Notes: generated by a model not told the origin, from the letters alone. 42,992 nucleotides of DNA from Spartobacteria bacterium (GCA_009930415.1 RZYG01000003.1:1-42992), one strand, 5' to 3'; positions 8,322 to 16,486 are shown, counted from the stretch's first letter. Translations and numbers: made by a program.

Positions 8322-9944
8322 TCAGACGGCGCCGCCGCCGGGCAGATCGTGGATGGCCGTGTCGCGCCGCATGCTTTCGGCGAGGTAGGGGTAGTCCAGC
8401 GTGTAGTGCAACCCGCGGCTTTCCCGCCGCAGCATCGCGGAGCGGATGACCAGTTCGGCCACGGCGGCGATGTTGCGCAGTTCGAGCAAATCGGACGTCA
8501 CGAGATAGTCGCGGTAGTAGGCGCGGATTTCCCGCCGCAGGGTCGCGATGCGCCGCAATGCGCGGGCCAGGCGCCGGTTCGTGCGCACGATGCCGACGTA
8601 GTCCCACATCACGGTGCGGACTTCGTTCCAGTTGTGCGTGACCACGACGGCTTCGTCGGAGGGCACGGCGTCGCCGGTCTTCCAGGCGGGGATTTTGATC
8701 TTGCGCATCTTCGGGCGGGCCGTGGTCCGCATGTCGCGGGCGGCGGCGTGGCCGCAGACGAGGGCTTCGAGCAGCGAATTGCTGGCGAGGCGGTTGGCGC
8801 CGTGCAGGCCGGTGCAGGCGACCTCGCCGGCGGCGTGGAGCCCGGCCATCGCGGTGCGCCCGCGCACGTCGGCGGCGACGCCGCCGCAGAAGTAGTGCGC
8901 GGCCGGCACGATGGGGATGGGCTGCCGGGCCATGTCGAAGCCGTACTTCTTGCAGGTGGCGTAGATGTTCGGAAAGCGCTGTTTCAGGAACGCCGCGCTC
9001 TTGTGGGTGATGTCGAGATAGGCGCAGGCGTCGCCGCGGGTTTTCATCTCGTGGTCGATGGCGCGGGCGACGATGTCCCGCGGCGCCAGCTCGGCGCGCG
9101 GGTCGTAGCGTTTCATGAACGGCTTGCCCGCGCCGTTGAGGAGGCGCGCGCCCTCGCCGCGGACGGCTTCGCTGACGAGGAACGACTTGGCTTCGGGATG
9201 GAAGAGGCAGGTTGGATGGAACTGCACGAACTCCATGTTGCGGATTTCCAGTCCGGCGCGCCAGGCCATGGCGACGCCGTCGCCGGTGGCGACGTCCGGA
9301 TTGCTGGTGTAGAGGTAGACCTTGCCGGCCCCGCCGGTCGCCAGCAGCACGTGCGGCGCGCGCACGGCGAAGATTTCGCTCGTTGTCCGATCGAGGAAAT
9401 AGGCGCCGATGCAAGCGTCGTCGCCCGGTACCTTCAGCCAGCCGGTGGTGATCAGGTCGATCGCCATGGTGTTTTCGAGCACCTGCACGGGGGGCTGCCG
9501 CCGGACGCGTTCCGAAAGGACGCGGATGATCTCGGCGCCGGTGAAGTCGCCGCTGTGGAGGATGCGCCGGACGGAATGGCCGCCTTCGCGGCCCAGATCG
9601 TATTCTGCGTCCACTTCGCGCGGATGGTGGGGTTTGCGTTCGAACCGCACGCCCCAGGCTTCCAGCGCCGCGATGCGCTCGGCGCCGGCCGCGATGATTT
9701 CGCGGGCGACCGCGGCGTCGGTCAGGTCCGCGCCGGCGACGAGGGTGTCCTGCAGGTGCGCCTCGATCGTATCTTCCTCGGCGATGGGCACGGCGATGCC
9801 GCCTTGCGCGTGGGAGGAATTGCTCTCGTCCAGCGTGCGCTTGGCGCAGAGAACGACGTGGCCGTGCGGCGCCAGTTCCAGCGCGGCGGAAAGTCCCGCG
9901 AGGCCGCCGCCGATGATCAGGAAATCACAGTCCAGCGTTTTCAT
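8322..9944 (-). CDS. nadB: L-aspartate oxidase
   Basis: The 540-residue FAD enzyme oxidises L-aspartate to iminoaspartate, the first step of bacterial de novo NAD synthesis. The N-terminus has the dinucleotide motif IIGGGLAGLSAALE. It is followed by the NadB-type SSHAQGGIAV stretch that separates it from fumarate reductase, a helical C-terminal domain, and FAD contacts such as GGAGKVYLYTSNP. The length equals the usual NadB length when translation starts at ATG 9944. An in-frame start at 9980 would add twelve residues without family similarity. No nadA or nadC lies in the window. The DUF368 gene follows directly. Confidence 0.93.
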   Translation of the reverse strand: MKTLDCDFLIIGGGLAGLSAALELAPHGHVVLCAKRTLDESNSSHAQGGIAVPIAEEDTIEAHLQDTLVAGADLTDAAVAREIIAAGAERIAALEAWGVRFERKPHHPREVDAEYDLGREGGHSVRRILHSGDFTGAEIIRVLSERVRRQPPVQVLENTMAIDLITTGWLKVPGDDACIGAYFLDRTTSEIFAVRAPHVLLATGGAGKVYLYTSNPDVATGDGVAMAWRAGLEIRNMEFVQFHPTCLFHPEAKSFLVSEAVRGEGARLLNGAGKPFMKRYDPRAELAPRDIVARAIDHEMKTRGDACAYLDITHKSAAFLKQRFPNIYATCKKYGFDMARQPIPIVPAAHYFCGGVAADVRGRTAMAGLHAAGEVACTGLHGANRLASNSLLEALVCGHAAARDMRTTARPKMRKIKIPAWKTGDAVPSDEAVVVTHNWNEVRTVMWDYVGIVRTNRRLARALRRIATLRREIRAYYRDYLVTSDLLELRNIAAVAELVIRSAMLRRESRGLHYTLDYPYLAESMRRDTAIHDLPGGGAV

Positions 9945-10008
9945 TTCCGCCAGCGTAGCACCCGGCCCCCTGCGGAGCAAGGGCGCAACCGCCGGCGGAG
10001 AAAGCGGA

Positions 10009-10617
10009 TCAATACTTCACGGAACAGCCGTAAGGCTTGGTTTGGGCGACGGGCACGGGCGCGCCGGCCAGGACGGCATCCAGCGCTTCGGCGACGTAGG
10101 CGCGCGCGCCGGGGATGTCCGCGGAATCCGTGGAGGGGTTGTCGTCGATGGCGCCATCGTAGACCAAGGTGCCGGCGGCATCGATCACGAACAGGTGCGG
10201 CGTGGTCTTGGCGCCGTAGGCAAGGCCGACCTGGCCGTCGGGATCCAGCAGCAGCGCGGTGGCGGCGCTGCCTTGCTCGGCGAGGATGCGGTTCCATTCG
10301 TCCGCCGGGTAATGGCCCTGCTTGCCGGGCGCGGAAGAACACACGGACAGCCAGACCGCGCCCTGCGCGACGTACTTGGCCTGCAGCGCCTGCATGTTTT
10401 TCGCGCCGTAGTGCTTCTTGACGAACGGGCACTCCGGATTCGTCCATTCCAGCACGACGGGTTTGCCGGCGAAGTCGGCCAGCGCGTGCGCCGCGCCTTT
10501 CGTGTCGGTCAACGTGAAGCTCGGTGCGGGCGCGCCGACGGCGGCCTGGGCCCAGGCCTGGACGGCGCCGAGCGCCAGCGCGGCGATCAGGATCGGGAGG
10601 AGGAATTTTGCTTTCAT
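10009..10617 (-). CDS. Exported redoxin-family (AhpC/TSA-like) thiol protein
   Basis: The 202-residue protein has a signal peptide ending at about AWAQA, so it is probably periplasmic. A thioredoxin-fold redoxin domain follows, with the active-site region TNPECPFVKKHY. There is one cysteine where thioredoxins have CxxC, so it resembles peroxiredoxin-like single-Cys members and not a classical disulfide oxidoreductase. A second Cys sits near the C-terminus (PYGCSVKY) and could resolve the first. The cis-proline region is KTTPHLFVID. The start overlaps the stop of the upstream DsbD-N gene (ATGA), which supports a shared redox function. The exact substrate is unknown. Confidence 0.8.
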   Translation of the reverse strand: MKAKFLLPILIAALALGAVQAWAQAAVGAPAPSFTLTDTKGAAHALADFAGKPVVLEWTNPECPFVKKHYGAKNMQALQAKYVAQGAVWLSVCSSAPGKQGHYPADEWNRILAEQGSAATALLLDPDGQVGLAYGAKTTPHLFVIDAAGTLVYDGAIDDNPSTDSADIPGARAYVAEALDAVLAGAPVPVAQTKPYGCSVKY

Positions 10618-11492
10618 GGGGTTTTCCTTTCTGGGTTTGCGGACCGAGGCGGAACCTCGGAATCGGAAAAGGGCGCGTCCACGCGCAATGCGCGGCGGGA
10701 GCTTCCGGCATGCCACGGGCTGGCGCCGACGAGCACGCCCGACAATGCGGCGGGCGGCGGCGCGGAAGGATCGGCCGGGACGAGTTCGAGACGGTAGCCC
10801 GCGCCGGCGCGTCGCCAAGCCTGCGGCGCGTTGTGCTGGATCAGATCTTCGGCGAACGGGAAGAATTCTGCGGCGGGCACGTCGCCGGCGAAATCGGCCG
10901 GCGGAACGGCCGCCAGCACGAAGCGATCGCTTTCGCGCCGGGCCCGGAACGCCCAGCCGCCCGGATCGGCGGGCAGGCGCGCCCGGGCCGCGGCGAACGC
11001 GGCGGCCCGGACGGGATCGGGTTCCGCCGGGGCCGCGCCCACGGGCAGCGTCAGTTCGACCTCGGCGCTGCCCGGGACGCAATATTCGTCGCAAATGAGC
11101 CAATCGACCGTGGCCGCCAAGGTGGCGCGTGCTTCGTTCCATTCCGCCGGGGGCGCGATCGTGGCCAGCAGCCAGACGTCGCCCTCGAGGCCGTAGGTCA
11201 TGAACGGCGGCGTGGCGATGGCGCGGGGATAGGGGAATTGCAACTCGCCGGCGGTGAAACCGGCCGGCAACTTCCACTCGATGGACGGCGCCAGCCCGGA
11301 ATCGCCCGGGTTCGTCCAGTAGGCGTGCCACGGCGGATCAAGCGTGAGGCGCAGGGCGACGGTGAAGGGCTGGCCGGGCGCGAAGGATCGGGTTTCGGCG
11401 ATCAATTTGGCCGCAACGGGCCCGTTGCGGACTGGGGCGGCGACGGCGAGCGTCGCCAAGGCGAAAATCCAACTGGTCAGGAGCGCTCTCAT
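10614..11492 (-). CDS. Exported protein with DsbD/ScsB N-terminal (DsbC-type) domain
   Basis: The 292-residue protein has a short signal peptide followed by the immunoglobulin-like domain that normally sits at the N-terminus of DsbD/ScsB electron carriers. Typical features are the WHAYWTNPGDSG motif and the redox pair in ICDEYCVPG. The membrane DsbD domain and the C-terminal thioredoxin domain are absent, and no ccdA-like gene lies nearby, so the domain stands alone. It may pass electrons to, or chaperone, the coupled redoxin downstream. ATG 11492 gives a clean signal peptide; an in-frame start at 11522 is possible. Its stop overlaps the redoxin start. Confidence 0.78.
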   Translation of the reverse strand: MRALLTSWIFALATLAVAAPVRNGPVAAKLIAETRSFAPGQPFTVALRLTLDPPWHAYWTNPGDSGLAPSIEWKLPAGFTAGELQFPYPRAIATPPFMTYGLEGDVWLLATIAPPAEWNEARATLAATVDWLICDEYCVPGSAEVELTLPVGAAPAEPDPVRAAAFAAARARLPADPGGWAFRARRESDRFVLAAVPPADFAGDVPAAEFFPFAEDLIQHNAPQAWRRAGAGYRLELVPADPSAPPPAALSGVLVGASPWHAGSSRRALRVDAPFSDSEVPPRSANPERKTP

Positions 11493-11578
11493 CGGCGCAC
11501 CGTACCGCATGCCGGGGGCCACCGCAAATAGTCCGGCGATTTTTCCGCGCTACGTAAGAATCGGCGCGATGCCTACGC

Positions 11579-12547
11579 TCAGCCAAGCGGAACGAGATTC
11601 ACCGGTCGGCCTTCGAGATAGGCGCGGAGGTTGTCGGCGGCGATCTGGATCAGGCGCTGGCGCGCGGCGTCGGTCGCCCAGGCCACGTGCGGCGTGACGA
11701 GGCAGCGCGGCGCGGAAAGCAGGGGATTGTCGGGCGCCGGCGGCTCGGTGGACAGCACGTCCACGGCCGCGCCCGCGATCCGGTTTTCGCGCAGGGCCGC
11801 GGCGAGATCGGCCTCGACGACGAGCGGTCCGCGGGACGTATTGATGAGGAACGCAGTCGGTTTCATCTGCGCGAGGCGCCGGGCATTCACGAGACCCGCG
11901 GTGGCGGGCGTGAGGGGGCAGTGCAGGCTGACGACGTCGCTTTCGGCGAAAATCCGGTCGAGATCGGCGTATTCGACGCCCGCGGGCGGCGGCGCCGAAA
12001 CGTCGCGCCGGTTCGCCAGCACGCGCATGCCCAACGCCTGGCAGATGCGGGCCGTGGCCTGGCCGATTTGGCCGAAGCCGACGATGCCGAGCGTCAGTCC
12101 GGCCAGTTCCGTCAGGCGCCCGAGGCGATAGCAATAGTCGGGATTGCGCGCCCAGCCGCCGGCGCGGGCGTCGGCGGAATGCGCGCCGATCTGGTTCGTC
12201 AGTTCCAGCAGGAGCGAAATGGCATGTTGCGCCACGGAAGCGGTGCTGTAGCCCGGAACGTTGGCGACGACCAGCCCGCGCTGCTTCGCGGCGGCCAGAT
12301 CGATGGTGTTGTAGCCGGTGGCCAGGATGCCGACGTACTTCAGGTTCGGCGCCTGCGCGATGGTGTTCGCGTTCAGCACGCCCTTGTTGAGCATGACTGC
12401 GTCGGCGTCGCCGACGCGCGCCAAGATCTCGGCCGGAGCCGTCCGGTCGTGGATGGTGCAATCGGCGAGGGCTTCGACCGGACTCCACGACAAATCGCCG
12501 GGGTTGGCCGTGTAGGCATCCAGGATCACGAGGCGCAAGCGTTTCAT
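11579..12547 (-). CDS. D-2-hydroxyacid dehydrogenase (glycerate/hydroxypyruvate reductase type)
   Basis: The 322-residue NAD-dependent dehydrogenase interconverts a 2-hydroxy acid and a 2-oxo acid. The NAD motif is GIVGFGQIGQATA. The catalytic triad is visible as Arg in INTSRGPLV, Glu in VLSTEPP and His in VTPHVAWATDAAR. The sequence type (GYNTIDLAAAKQRGL, TPHVAWAT) is closest to glycerate dehydrogenase HprA, but substrate cannot be fixed from sequence. I chose ATG 12547 because the family N-terminus begins there; the open frame runs on upstream into a promoter-like stretch. A sigma70-like promoter places the transcript start almost on this ATG. Confidence 0.86.
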   Translation of the reverse strand: MKRLRLVILDAYTANPGDLSWSPVEALADCTIHDRTAPAEILARVGDADAVMLNKGVLNANTIAQAPNLKYVGILATGYNTIDLAAAKQRGLVVANVPGYSTASVAQHAISLLLELTNQIGAHSADARAGGWARNPDYCYRLGRLTELAGLTLGIVGFGQIGQATARICQALGMRVLANRRDVSAPPPAGVEYADLDRIFAESDVVSLHCPLTPATAGLVNARRLAQMKPTAFLINTSRGPLVVEADLAAALRENRIAGAAVDVLSTEPPAPDNPLLSAPRCLVTPHVAWATDAARQRLIQIAADNLRAYLEGRPVNLVPLG

Positions 12548-12554
12548 GGCCCTG

Positions 12555-12583
12555 AATCTAGGCAACCGGCGAAGGGGATTCAA
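12555..12583 (-). promoter_or_regulatory. Sigma70-like promoter of the hydroxyacid dehydrogenase gene
   Basis: On the minus strand TTGAAT (12578-12583) and TAGATT (12555-12560) are separated by exactly 17 bases. Transcription would begin near 12548, one base before the ATG at 12547. This implies a leaderless or nearly leaderless mRNA, and no clear ribosome site is present. Confidence 0.5.
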
Positions 12584-12600
12584 GCTCGATGCCGGATTGC

Positions 12601-13057
12601 GACCCCCACGGGCTTTGGACAACCTGTTTCACCCACGCCGCAAGGGCGTGGGGGTCATGGGTCGGAGACCCCCACGAGTAGGCATTCCGTGGACAACCTG
12701 TTTCACCCACGCCGCAAGGGCGTGGGGGTCATGGATCGGAGACCCCCACGAGTAGGCATTCCGTGGACAACTTGTTTCACCCACGCCGCAAGGGCGTGGG
12801 GGTCATGGATCGGAGACCCCCACAAGTAGGCATTCCGTGGACAACCTGTTTCACCCACGCCGCAAGGGCGTGGGGGTCATGGGTCGGAGACCCCCACGAG
12901 TAGGCATTCCGTGGACAACTTGTTTCACCCACGCCGCAAGGGCGTGGGGGTCCATGGATCGGAGACCCCCACAAGTAGGCATTCCGTGGACAACTTGTTT
13001 CACCCACGCCGCAAGGGCGTGGGGGTCATGGGTCGGAGACCCCCACGGGCTTGCCCC
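12601..13057. repeat. Tandem array of six 74-bp GC-rich repeats with competing hairpins
   Basis: The 585-base gap between the dehydrogenase and aroB is mostly a tandem array. Units begin at 12617, 12691, 12765, 12839, 12913 and 12988. The period is 74, with one 75-base unit, and units differ at only a few sites (CCTG/CTTG, GGGTCGG/GGATCGG, CGAG/CAAG). Each unit can form hairpin A (CCCACGCC, loop GCAAG, GGCGTGGG) or hairpin B (CGTGGGGGTC, 10-base loop, GACCCCCACG). The two share the CGTGGG segment, so they exclude each other. Both array ends carry the variant GACCCCCACGGGCTT. The period is not a multiple of three and no spacers vary, so it is neither coding nor CRISPR. Confidence 0.9.
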
Positions 13058-13092
13058 GTGGGTGAATGAGGTCTGTTCGGACAGGTTGGACG

Positions 13093-13121
13093 TTGACAAA
13101 TCCGCCGCTAGGGGATATTTC
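13093..13121 (+). promoter_or_regulatory. Promoter of aroB with consensus -35
   Basis: A perfect TTGACA at 13093-13098 is followed after 17 bases by TATTTC (13116-13121). The start point would fall near 13128, only about five bases before the aroB ATG at 13133. The bases before that ATG (CCTCACCCCGTT) hold no ribosome site, so the mRNA may be nearly leaderless. Confidence 0.5.
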
Positions 13122-13132
13122 CTCACCCCGTT

Positions 13133-14224
13133 ATGGCTCGTGAGGTTCAGATTTCATTGGGCGACCGGTCGTACCCGATCGCCGTGGGTTCCGGCGTCCT
13201 GGCGCGGCTGCCGGCCGCGCTGCGGGGGCTGCGCGGGTTGGTCGTGACGGATGCCCACGTGGCGGCCTGCCACGGGGCCCGGGCCATGGATTTGCTGGGC
13301 GCGGGGTGGGGCCAGATCGTTTTGCCGCCCGGGGAGGCCACCAAGTCGGCGGCCGTCTGGGCGGATCTGCTGGAGCAAGTCGCCGCCGCCAAGCTAGATC
13401 GCCAAGGCGTGCTCGTGGCCCTGGGCGGGGGCGTGGTGGGCGATTTGGCCGGATTTGCCGCCGCGTCCTACATGCGGGGCATCCGCTTCGTGCAGGTTCC
13501 GACCAGCCTGCTGGCCATGGTCGATAGCTCCGTCGGCGGCAAGACGGGCATCAATCTGGCGGCCGGCAAGAATCTGGTCGGGGCTTTCCACCAGCCGATC
13601 GGAGTCTTCGCCGATACGGACGTGCTGGCGACCTTGCCGCCGCGGGAATTCGCCGCGGGCATGGCCGAGGTGGTCAAATACGGCGTGGCGCTGGATGCGG
13701 AGTTCTTCGGCTGGCTGGAGCAAAACGCCGCGGCCATCCAGGCGCGCGAACCGGCCGCGCTGGAACGGATGGTCGCCCGCTGCTGCGAGCTCAAGGCCGA
13801 CGTCGTCTCGCGCGACGAGCGCGAAGGCGGCCTGCGCGCCGTCTTGAATTTCGGCCACACGCTGGGCCACGCCATCGAGAAAGTCGCGGGCTTCGGAACC
13901 GTGCTGCACGGCGAGGCCGTCGCGTTGGGCATGCCCTTCGCGCTGGCCTGGTCCAGCGCGGCCAAGGGCTTCGATCCCAAGGACGCCGGCCGCGCGGTGA
14001 ACTTGCTGGACCGGTTTGGATTGAATATCGCCGCGCTGAAACCCAAGAATTTGGATTGGCGCGCGCTGCGCGACGCGATGGGGCGGGACAAGAAGGCGCA
14101 GAGCGGGGCGGTGCGCTTCGTGCTGTGCGACCGGCTGGGCCATTGCGGGTTGCCGGAAGAAATTCCGGCCGCGGACCTGGACGAGTTGCTGAAAGGATGG
14201 TGCCGCGATGTCGTCCGTGAATGA
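13133..14224 (+). CDS. aroB: 3-dehydroquinate synthase
   Basis: The 363-residue enzyme converts DAHP to 3-dehydroquinate, the second step of the shikimate pathway, using NAD and a divalent metal. Visible motifs are the NAD-binding GGGVVGDLAGFAA, the PTSLLAMVDSSVGGKTGIN loop, and the metal ligands in AEVVKYG (Glu), FGHTLGHAIE (His) and HGEAVALGM (His). The length is normal. The gene lies just after the repeat array and has its own promoter. Its last 17 bases overlap the next gene, suggesting coupled translation. Confidence 0.95.
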   Translation: MAREVQISLGDRSYPIAVGSGVLARLPAALRGLRGLVVTDAHVAACHGARAMDLLGAGWGQIVLPPGEATKSAAVWADLLEQVAAAKLDRQGVLVALGGGVVGDLAGFAAASYMRGIRFVQVPTSLLAMVDSSVGGKTGINLAAGKNLVGAFHQPIGVFADTDVLATLPPREFAAGMAEVVKYGVALDAEFFGWLEQNAAAIQAREPAALERMVARCCELKADVVSRDEREGGLRAVLNFGHTLGHAIEKVAGFGTVLHGEAVALGMPFALAWSSAAKGFDPKDAGRAVNLLDRFGLNIAALKPKNLDWRALRDAMGRDKKAQSGAVRFVLCDRLGHCGLPEEIPAADLDELLKGWCRDVVRE

Positions 14225-14894
14225 AGCGATCGTCCGGGAATATCTGGAAGCGCTGGGCTTCCTCGTGCGCCAGCCGCGGAAGTACCAGGTCGTGGCGCGT
14301 TCGAAGAGCGTCCATGAAGAAATCGATTTGCTGGCGGTGAATCCCGCCATCCGGGCGGGCCAGCCGCTGCCGAAGGCCAAGATCTGGGGCGCGGCGGAGC
14401 TGGCGCAGGTCTCCTGCGCGGTCGTCGCGGTGCGCGGCTGGCATACCGAGAAATTCACGGCGGCCATGCTGGCGAGTTCGCCGGAAATCTACCGGTTCGC
14501 CGAGCCCGAGGCGATCCGGGCCGTCGAATCCGAATTGGGCCAGCCGGCTCCGGCCAGGATCCTGTGCATGGCCGACCTGCCGACGGACCCGGATCCCCGC
14601 GCCGAGGCGCTGGGCTTCCTGAAATCGCGGGGCATCGACGGCGTGATCCTGTTCCGGCCGATGCTGCTGGAGCTGGCCGAACGCCTCGACGTGAAGAAGA
14701 CCTACGAGAAGTCCGATTTGCTGCAGCTGCTGCGCATTCTCAAGAACTACGATCTGCTCAAGAGCGGCCAGATGGACCTGTTCGCGCACGTCCGCCGGCG
14801 CAAGTCGGCCGCGGCCCCGCCGGATCGAACCGGGGAATTGTCTCCCACGGAGATTCACGGAGATCCACAGAGTCAAGATGCGGGGGAGACGTGA
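14208..14894 (+). CDS. Conserved-looking protein of unknown function, possible degenerate nuclease fold
   Basis: I do not recognise a named family for this 228-residue protein. The N-terminal half (helix VREYLEALGFLV, then HEEIDLLAVNP, then CAVVAVRGWHTEKF) has the helix-strand order of a PD-(D/E)XK fold. The Asp of the second motif is present, but the expected ExK is AVR, so any nuclease activity would be lost or altered. This reading is an inference. It starts inside the end of aroB. The last 17 or so residues (from SPTEIHGDPQSQ) are encoded by the left inverted repeat of the GxxExxY cassette, so the native C-terminus was probably replaced. Confidence 0.65.
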   Translation: MSSVNEAIVREYLEALGFLVRQPRKYQVVARSKSVHEEIDLLAVNPAIRAGQPLPKAKIWGAAELAQVSCAVVAVRGWHTEKFTAAMLASSPEIYRFAEPEAIRAVESELGQPAPARILCMADLPTDPDPRAEALGFLKSRGIDGVILFRPMLLELAERLDVKKTYEKSDLLQLLRILKNYDLLKSGQMDLFAHVRRRKSAAAPPDRTGELSPTEIHGDPQSQDAGET

Positions 14895-15303
14895 CGTGGA
14901 TTTGAACGAATTGACGGAGAAAGTGATCGGACTGGCGATCAAGGTGCACCGCATTCTGGGTCCGGGCCTTTTGGAATCGGCCTATGAGCAGGCCCTGATG
15001 ATCGAGTTCCGAAGAAACGGGATTCAGGCCCAGAATCAGGTTTTGGTGCCCATCGTATATGAAGGAGAAATCGTAGAGAAGGCCTTCCGGGCGGACATCG
15101 TCGTGGAAGATCAGCTCATCTTGGAACTGAAGTCCGTGAAGACAATAGATCCAAGCGTGTATAAAACCCTGTTTACCTATTTGCGGCTTTCCCATTTGAA
15201 AGCCGGCCTGATCTTCAATTTCCACGAACGGCTTCTGAAGGATGGCATCAAGCGGATGGTCGTCTGATCGACCTCCGTGAACCTCCGTGGATCTCCGTGT
15301 GAG
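14842..15303. mobile_element. Short cassette: GxxExxY gene between CACGGAG-type inverted repeats
   Basis: The left arm (14842-14873) and right arm (15271-15303) are imperfect inverted repeats of about 31 bp. Each is built from three CACGGAG/CACAGAG words about ten bases apart. Between them lies only the GxxExxY gene. The left arm is read through as the C-terminus of the upstream protein, and the right arm lies in the dprA leader. No transposase is present, so movement would need an outside enzyme. Confidence 0.5.
14878..15267 (+). CDS. GxxExxY protein (PD-(D/E)XK_3 family)
   Basis: The 129-residue protein carries the family signature GPGLLESAYEQAL. It is followed by the nuclease-like core ADIVVEDQLILELKSVKTI, with an Asp and an ExK (ELK) as in active PD-(D/E)XK enzymes, and LSHLKAGLIFNF near the end. 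The function of this widespread, often multicopy family is not established. ATG 14878 sits at the inner edge of the left repeat; TTG 14899 or a nearby codon could be the true start because family members usually begin near LNELTEKVIGLAI. It is flanked by inverted repeats, and its codon use and lower GC differ from the neighbouring genes, both pointing to acquisition. Confidence 0.85.
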   Translation: MRGRRDVDLNELTEKVIGLAIKVHRILGPGLLESAYEQALMIEFRRNGIQAQNQVLVPIVYEGEIVEKAFRADIVVEDQLILELKSVKTIDPSVYKTLFTYLRLSHLKAGLIFNFHERLLKDGIKRMVV

Positions 15304-15315
15304 AAAAATGATTTC

Positions 15316-16470
15316 ATGACGACGCGCGCGGCCTATATCGTGCTGAACCGGATCGAGGGCATCGGTCCGGTCCGGACGCGCGCGCTCGTGGACGCGCTGG
15401 GGGCGCCGGAGGCGGTGCTGGAGGCGTCGCCGGCGGCGCTGGCCGCCGTCCGCGGCATCGGGCCCAAGGTGGCCGAAACCATCGTCGCGCAGCGCGCGGG
15501 CCTCGACGCGGCGGCGGAAGAGGCGGCCGCCGCGAAACTCGGCGCGCGGCTGGTCACGCCGGTGGACGCGGAATATCCCGCGCCGCTGAAGACCATCTAC
15601 GATCCGCCCCTGTGCCTCTACGTGCGCGGCGTGCTGGAAAAAAAGGACGAGCAGGCGCTGGCGGTCGTGGGCACGCGCCGCGCCAGCCACTACGGCGCCG
15701 CGCAGGCCGAGCGCCTGGCCTATCTGGCCGCGCAGGCTGGCTTTGTTATCGTCAGCGGCCTGGCCCGCGGCATCGACACCGTGGCGCATCGCGCCGCGCT
15801 GAAGGCCGGCGGCCGCACGCTGGCCGTGCTCGGCGGCGCGCTCGACAAGCTCTATCCGCCGGAAAACCGCGAACTGGCCGATGAAATCGCCGCGCACGGC
15901 GCGCTGATCAGCGAATTCGCGCTGGGCCGCGAACCGGACCGCACGACGTTCCCGTACCGCAACCGGATCGTCAGCGGCCTGTCCAAGGGCGTGCTGGTGG
16001 TCGAAGCCGGGCTGGACAGCGGCGCGATGCAGACCGCCGACCAGGCCATGGAGCAGGGCCGCAGCGTGATGGCCGTGCCCGGCCGCGTGGATCTGGAAGG
16101 TTCGCGCGGGCCGCACCGCCTGATCCAGAACGGCGCGCGGCTGGTGGCGGATTTGCCGGACATCCTCAAGGAATTCGAGTTTCTCTTCCCGCCGGACGAA
16201 CAGGCCCGTCTGGCCCGCCGGCAGGACGCGCGGCAGCGCTTGACCCTGGCGCCGCCCGAAGCGCGCGTGGTGCGCGCGCTGTGGCCGGAACCCGATCTGG
16301 ATTTCGACGTGCTGCTGCGGAAGACCGGCTTGTCCTCCGCGCAGCTGATGACGTTGGCGATGCAACTGGAAATGAAGCGCGTCCTGCGCCGGCTCCCTGG
16401 CCGGCGCCTGGCGCTGCTCGACGAAATCCGCGCGTGGGACCCGCCCGCCGCGGAAGAAACCCCTTCATAG
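15316..16470 (+). CDS. dprA: DNA-processing protein DprA
   Basis: The 384-residue protein loads RecA on incoming single-stranded DNA during natural transformation. It has an N-terminal helix-hairpin-helix region (GIGPVRTRALVDALG, GIGPKVAETIV). The Rossmann-like core has the family motifs VVGTRRASHYG, VSGLARGIDTVAHRAAL, GGALDKLYPPENREL, and SEFALGREPDRTTFPYRNRIVSGLS. A C-terminal winged-helix-like DprA domain ends the protein (about 305-370). ATG 15316 gives the family N-terminus; the 13 codons upstream are read from the inverted repeat of the preceding cassette. topA follows 16 bases later, a common neighbour of dprA. Confidence 0.94.
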   Translation: MTTRAAYIVLNRIEGIGPVRTRALVDALGAPEAVLEASPAALAAVRGIGPKVAETIVAQRAGLDAAAEEAAAAKLGARLVTPVDAEYPAPLKTIYDPPLCLYVRGVLEKKDEQALAVVGTRRASHYGAAQAERLAYLAAQAGFVIVSGLARGIDTVAHRAALKAGGRTLAVLGGALDKLYPPENRELADEIAAHGALISEFALGREPDRTTFPYRNRIVSGLSKGVLVVEAGLDSGAMQTADQAMEQGRSVMAVPGRVDLEGSRGPHRLIQNGARLVADLPDILKEFEFLFPPDEQARLARRQDARQRLTLAPPEARVVRALWPEPDLDFDVLLRKTGLSSAQLMTLAMQLEMKRVLRRLPGRRLALLDEIRAWDPPAAEETPS

Positions 16471-16486
16471 AAAGGACAGGAACGAA

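Noticed and set aside
12601-13057. CRISPR array or repeat-encoded proteins in the tandem repeat
   Set aside because: Units abut with no variable spacers, and the 74-base period is not a multiple of three, so the long open frames on both strands are by-products of a stop-free, GC-rich repeat.
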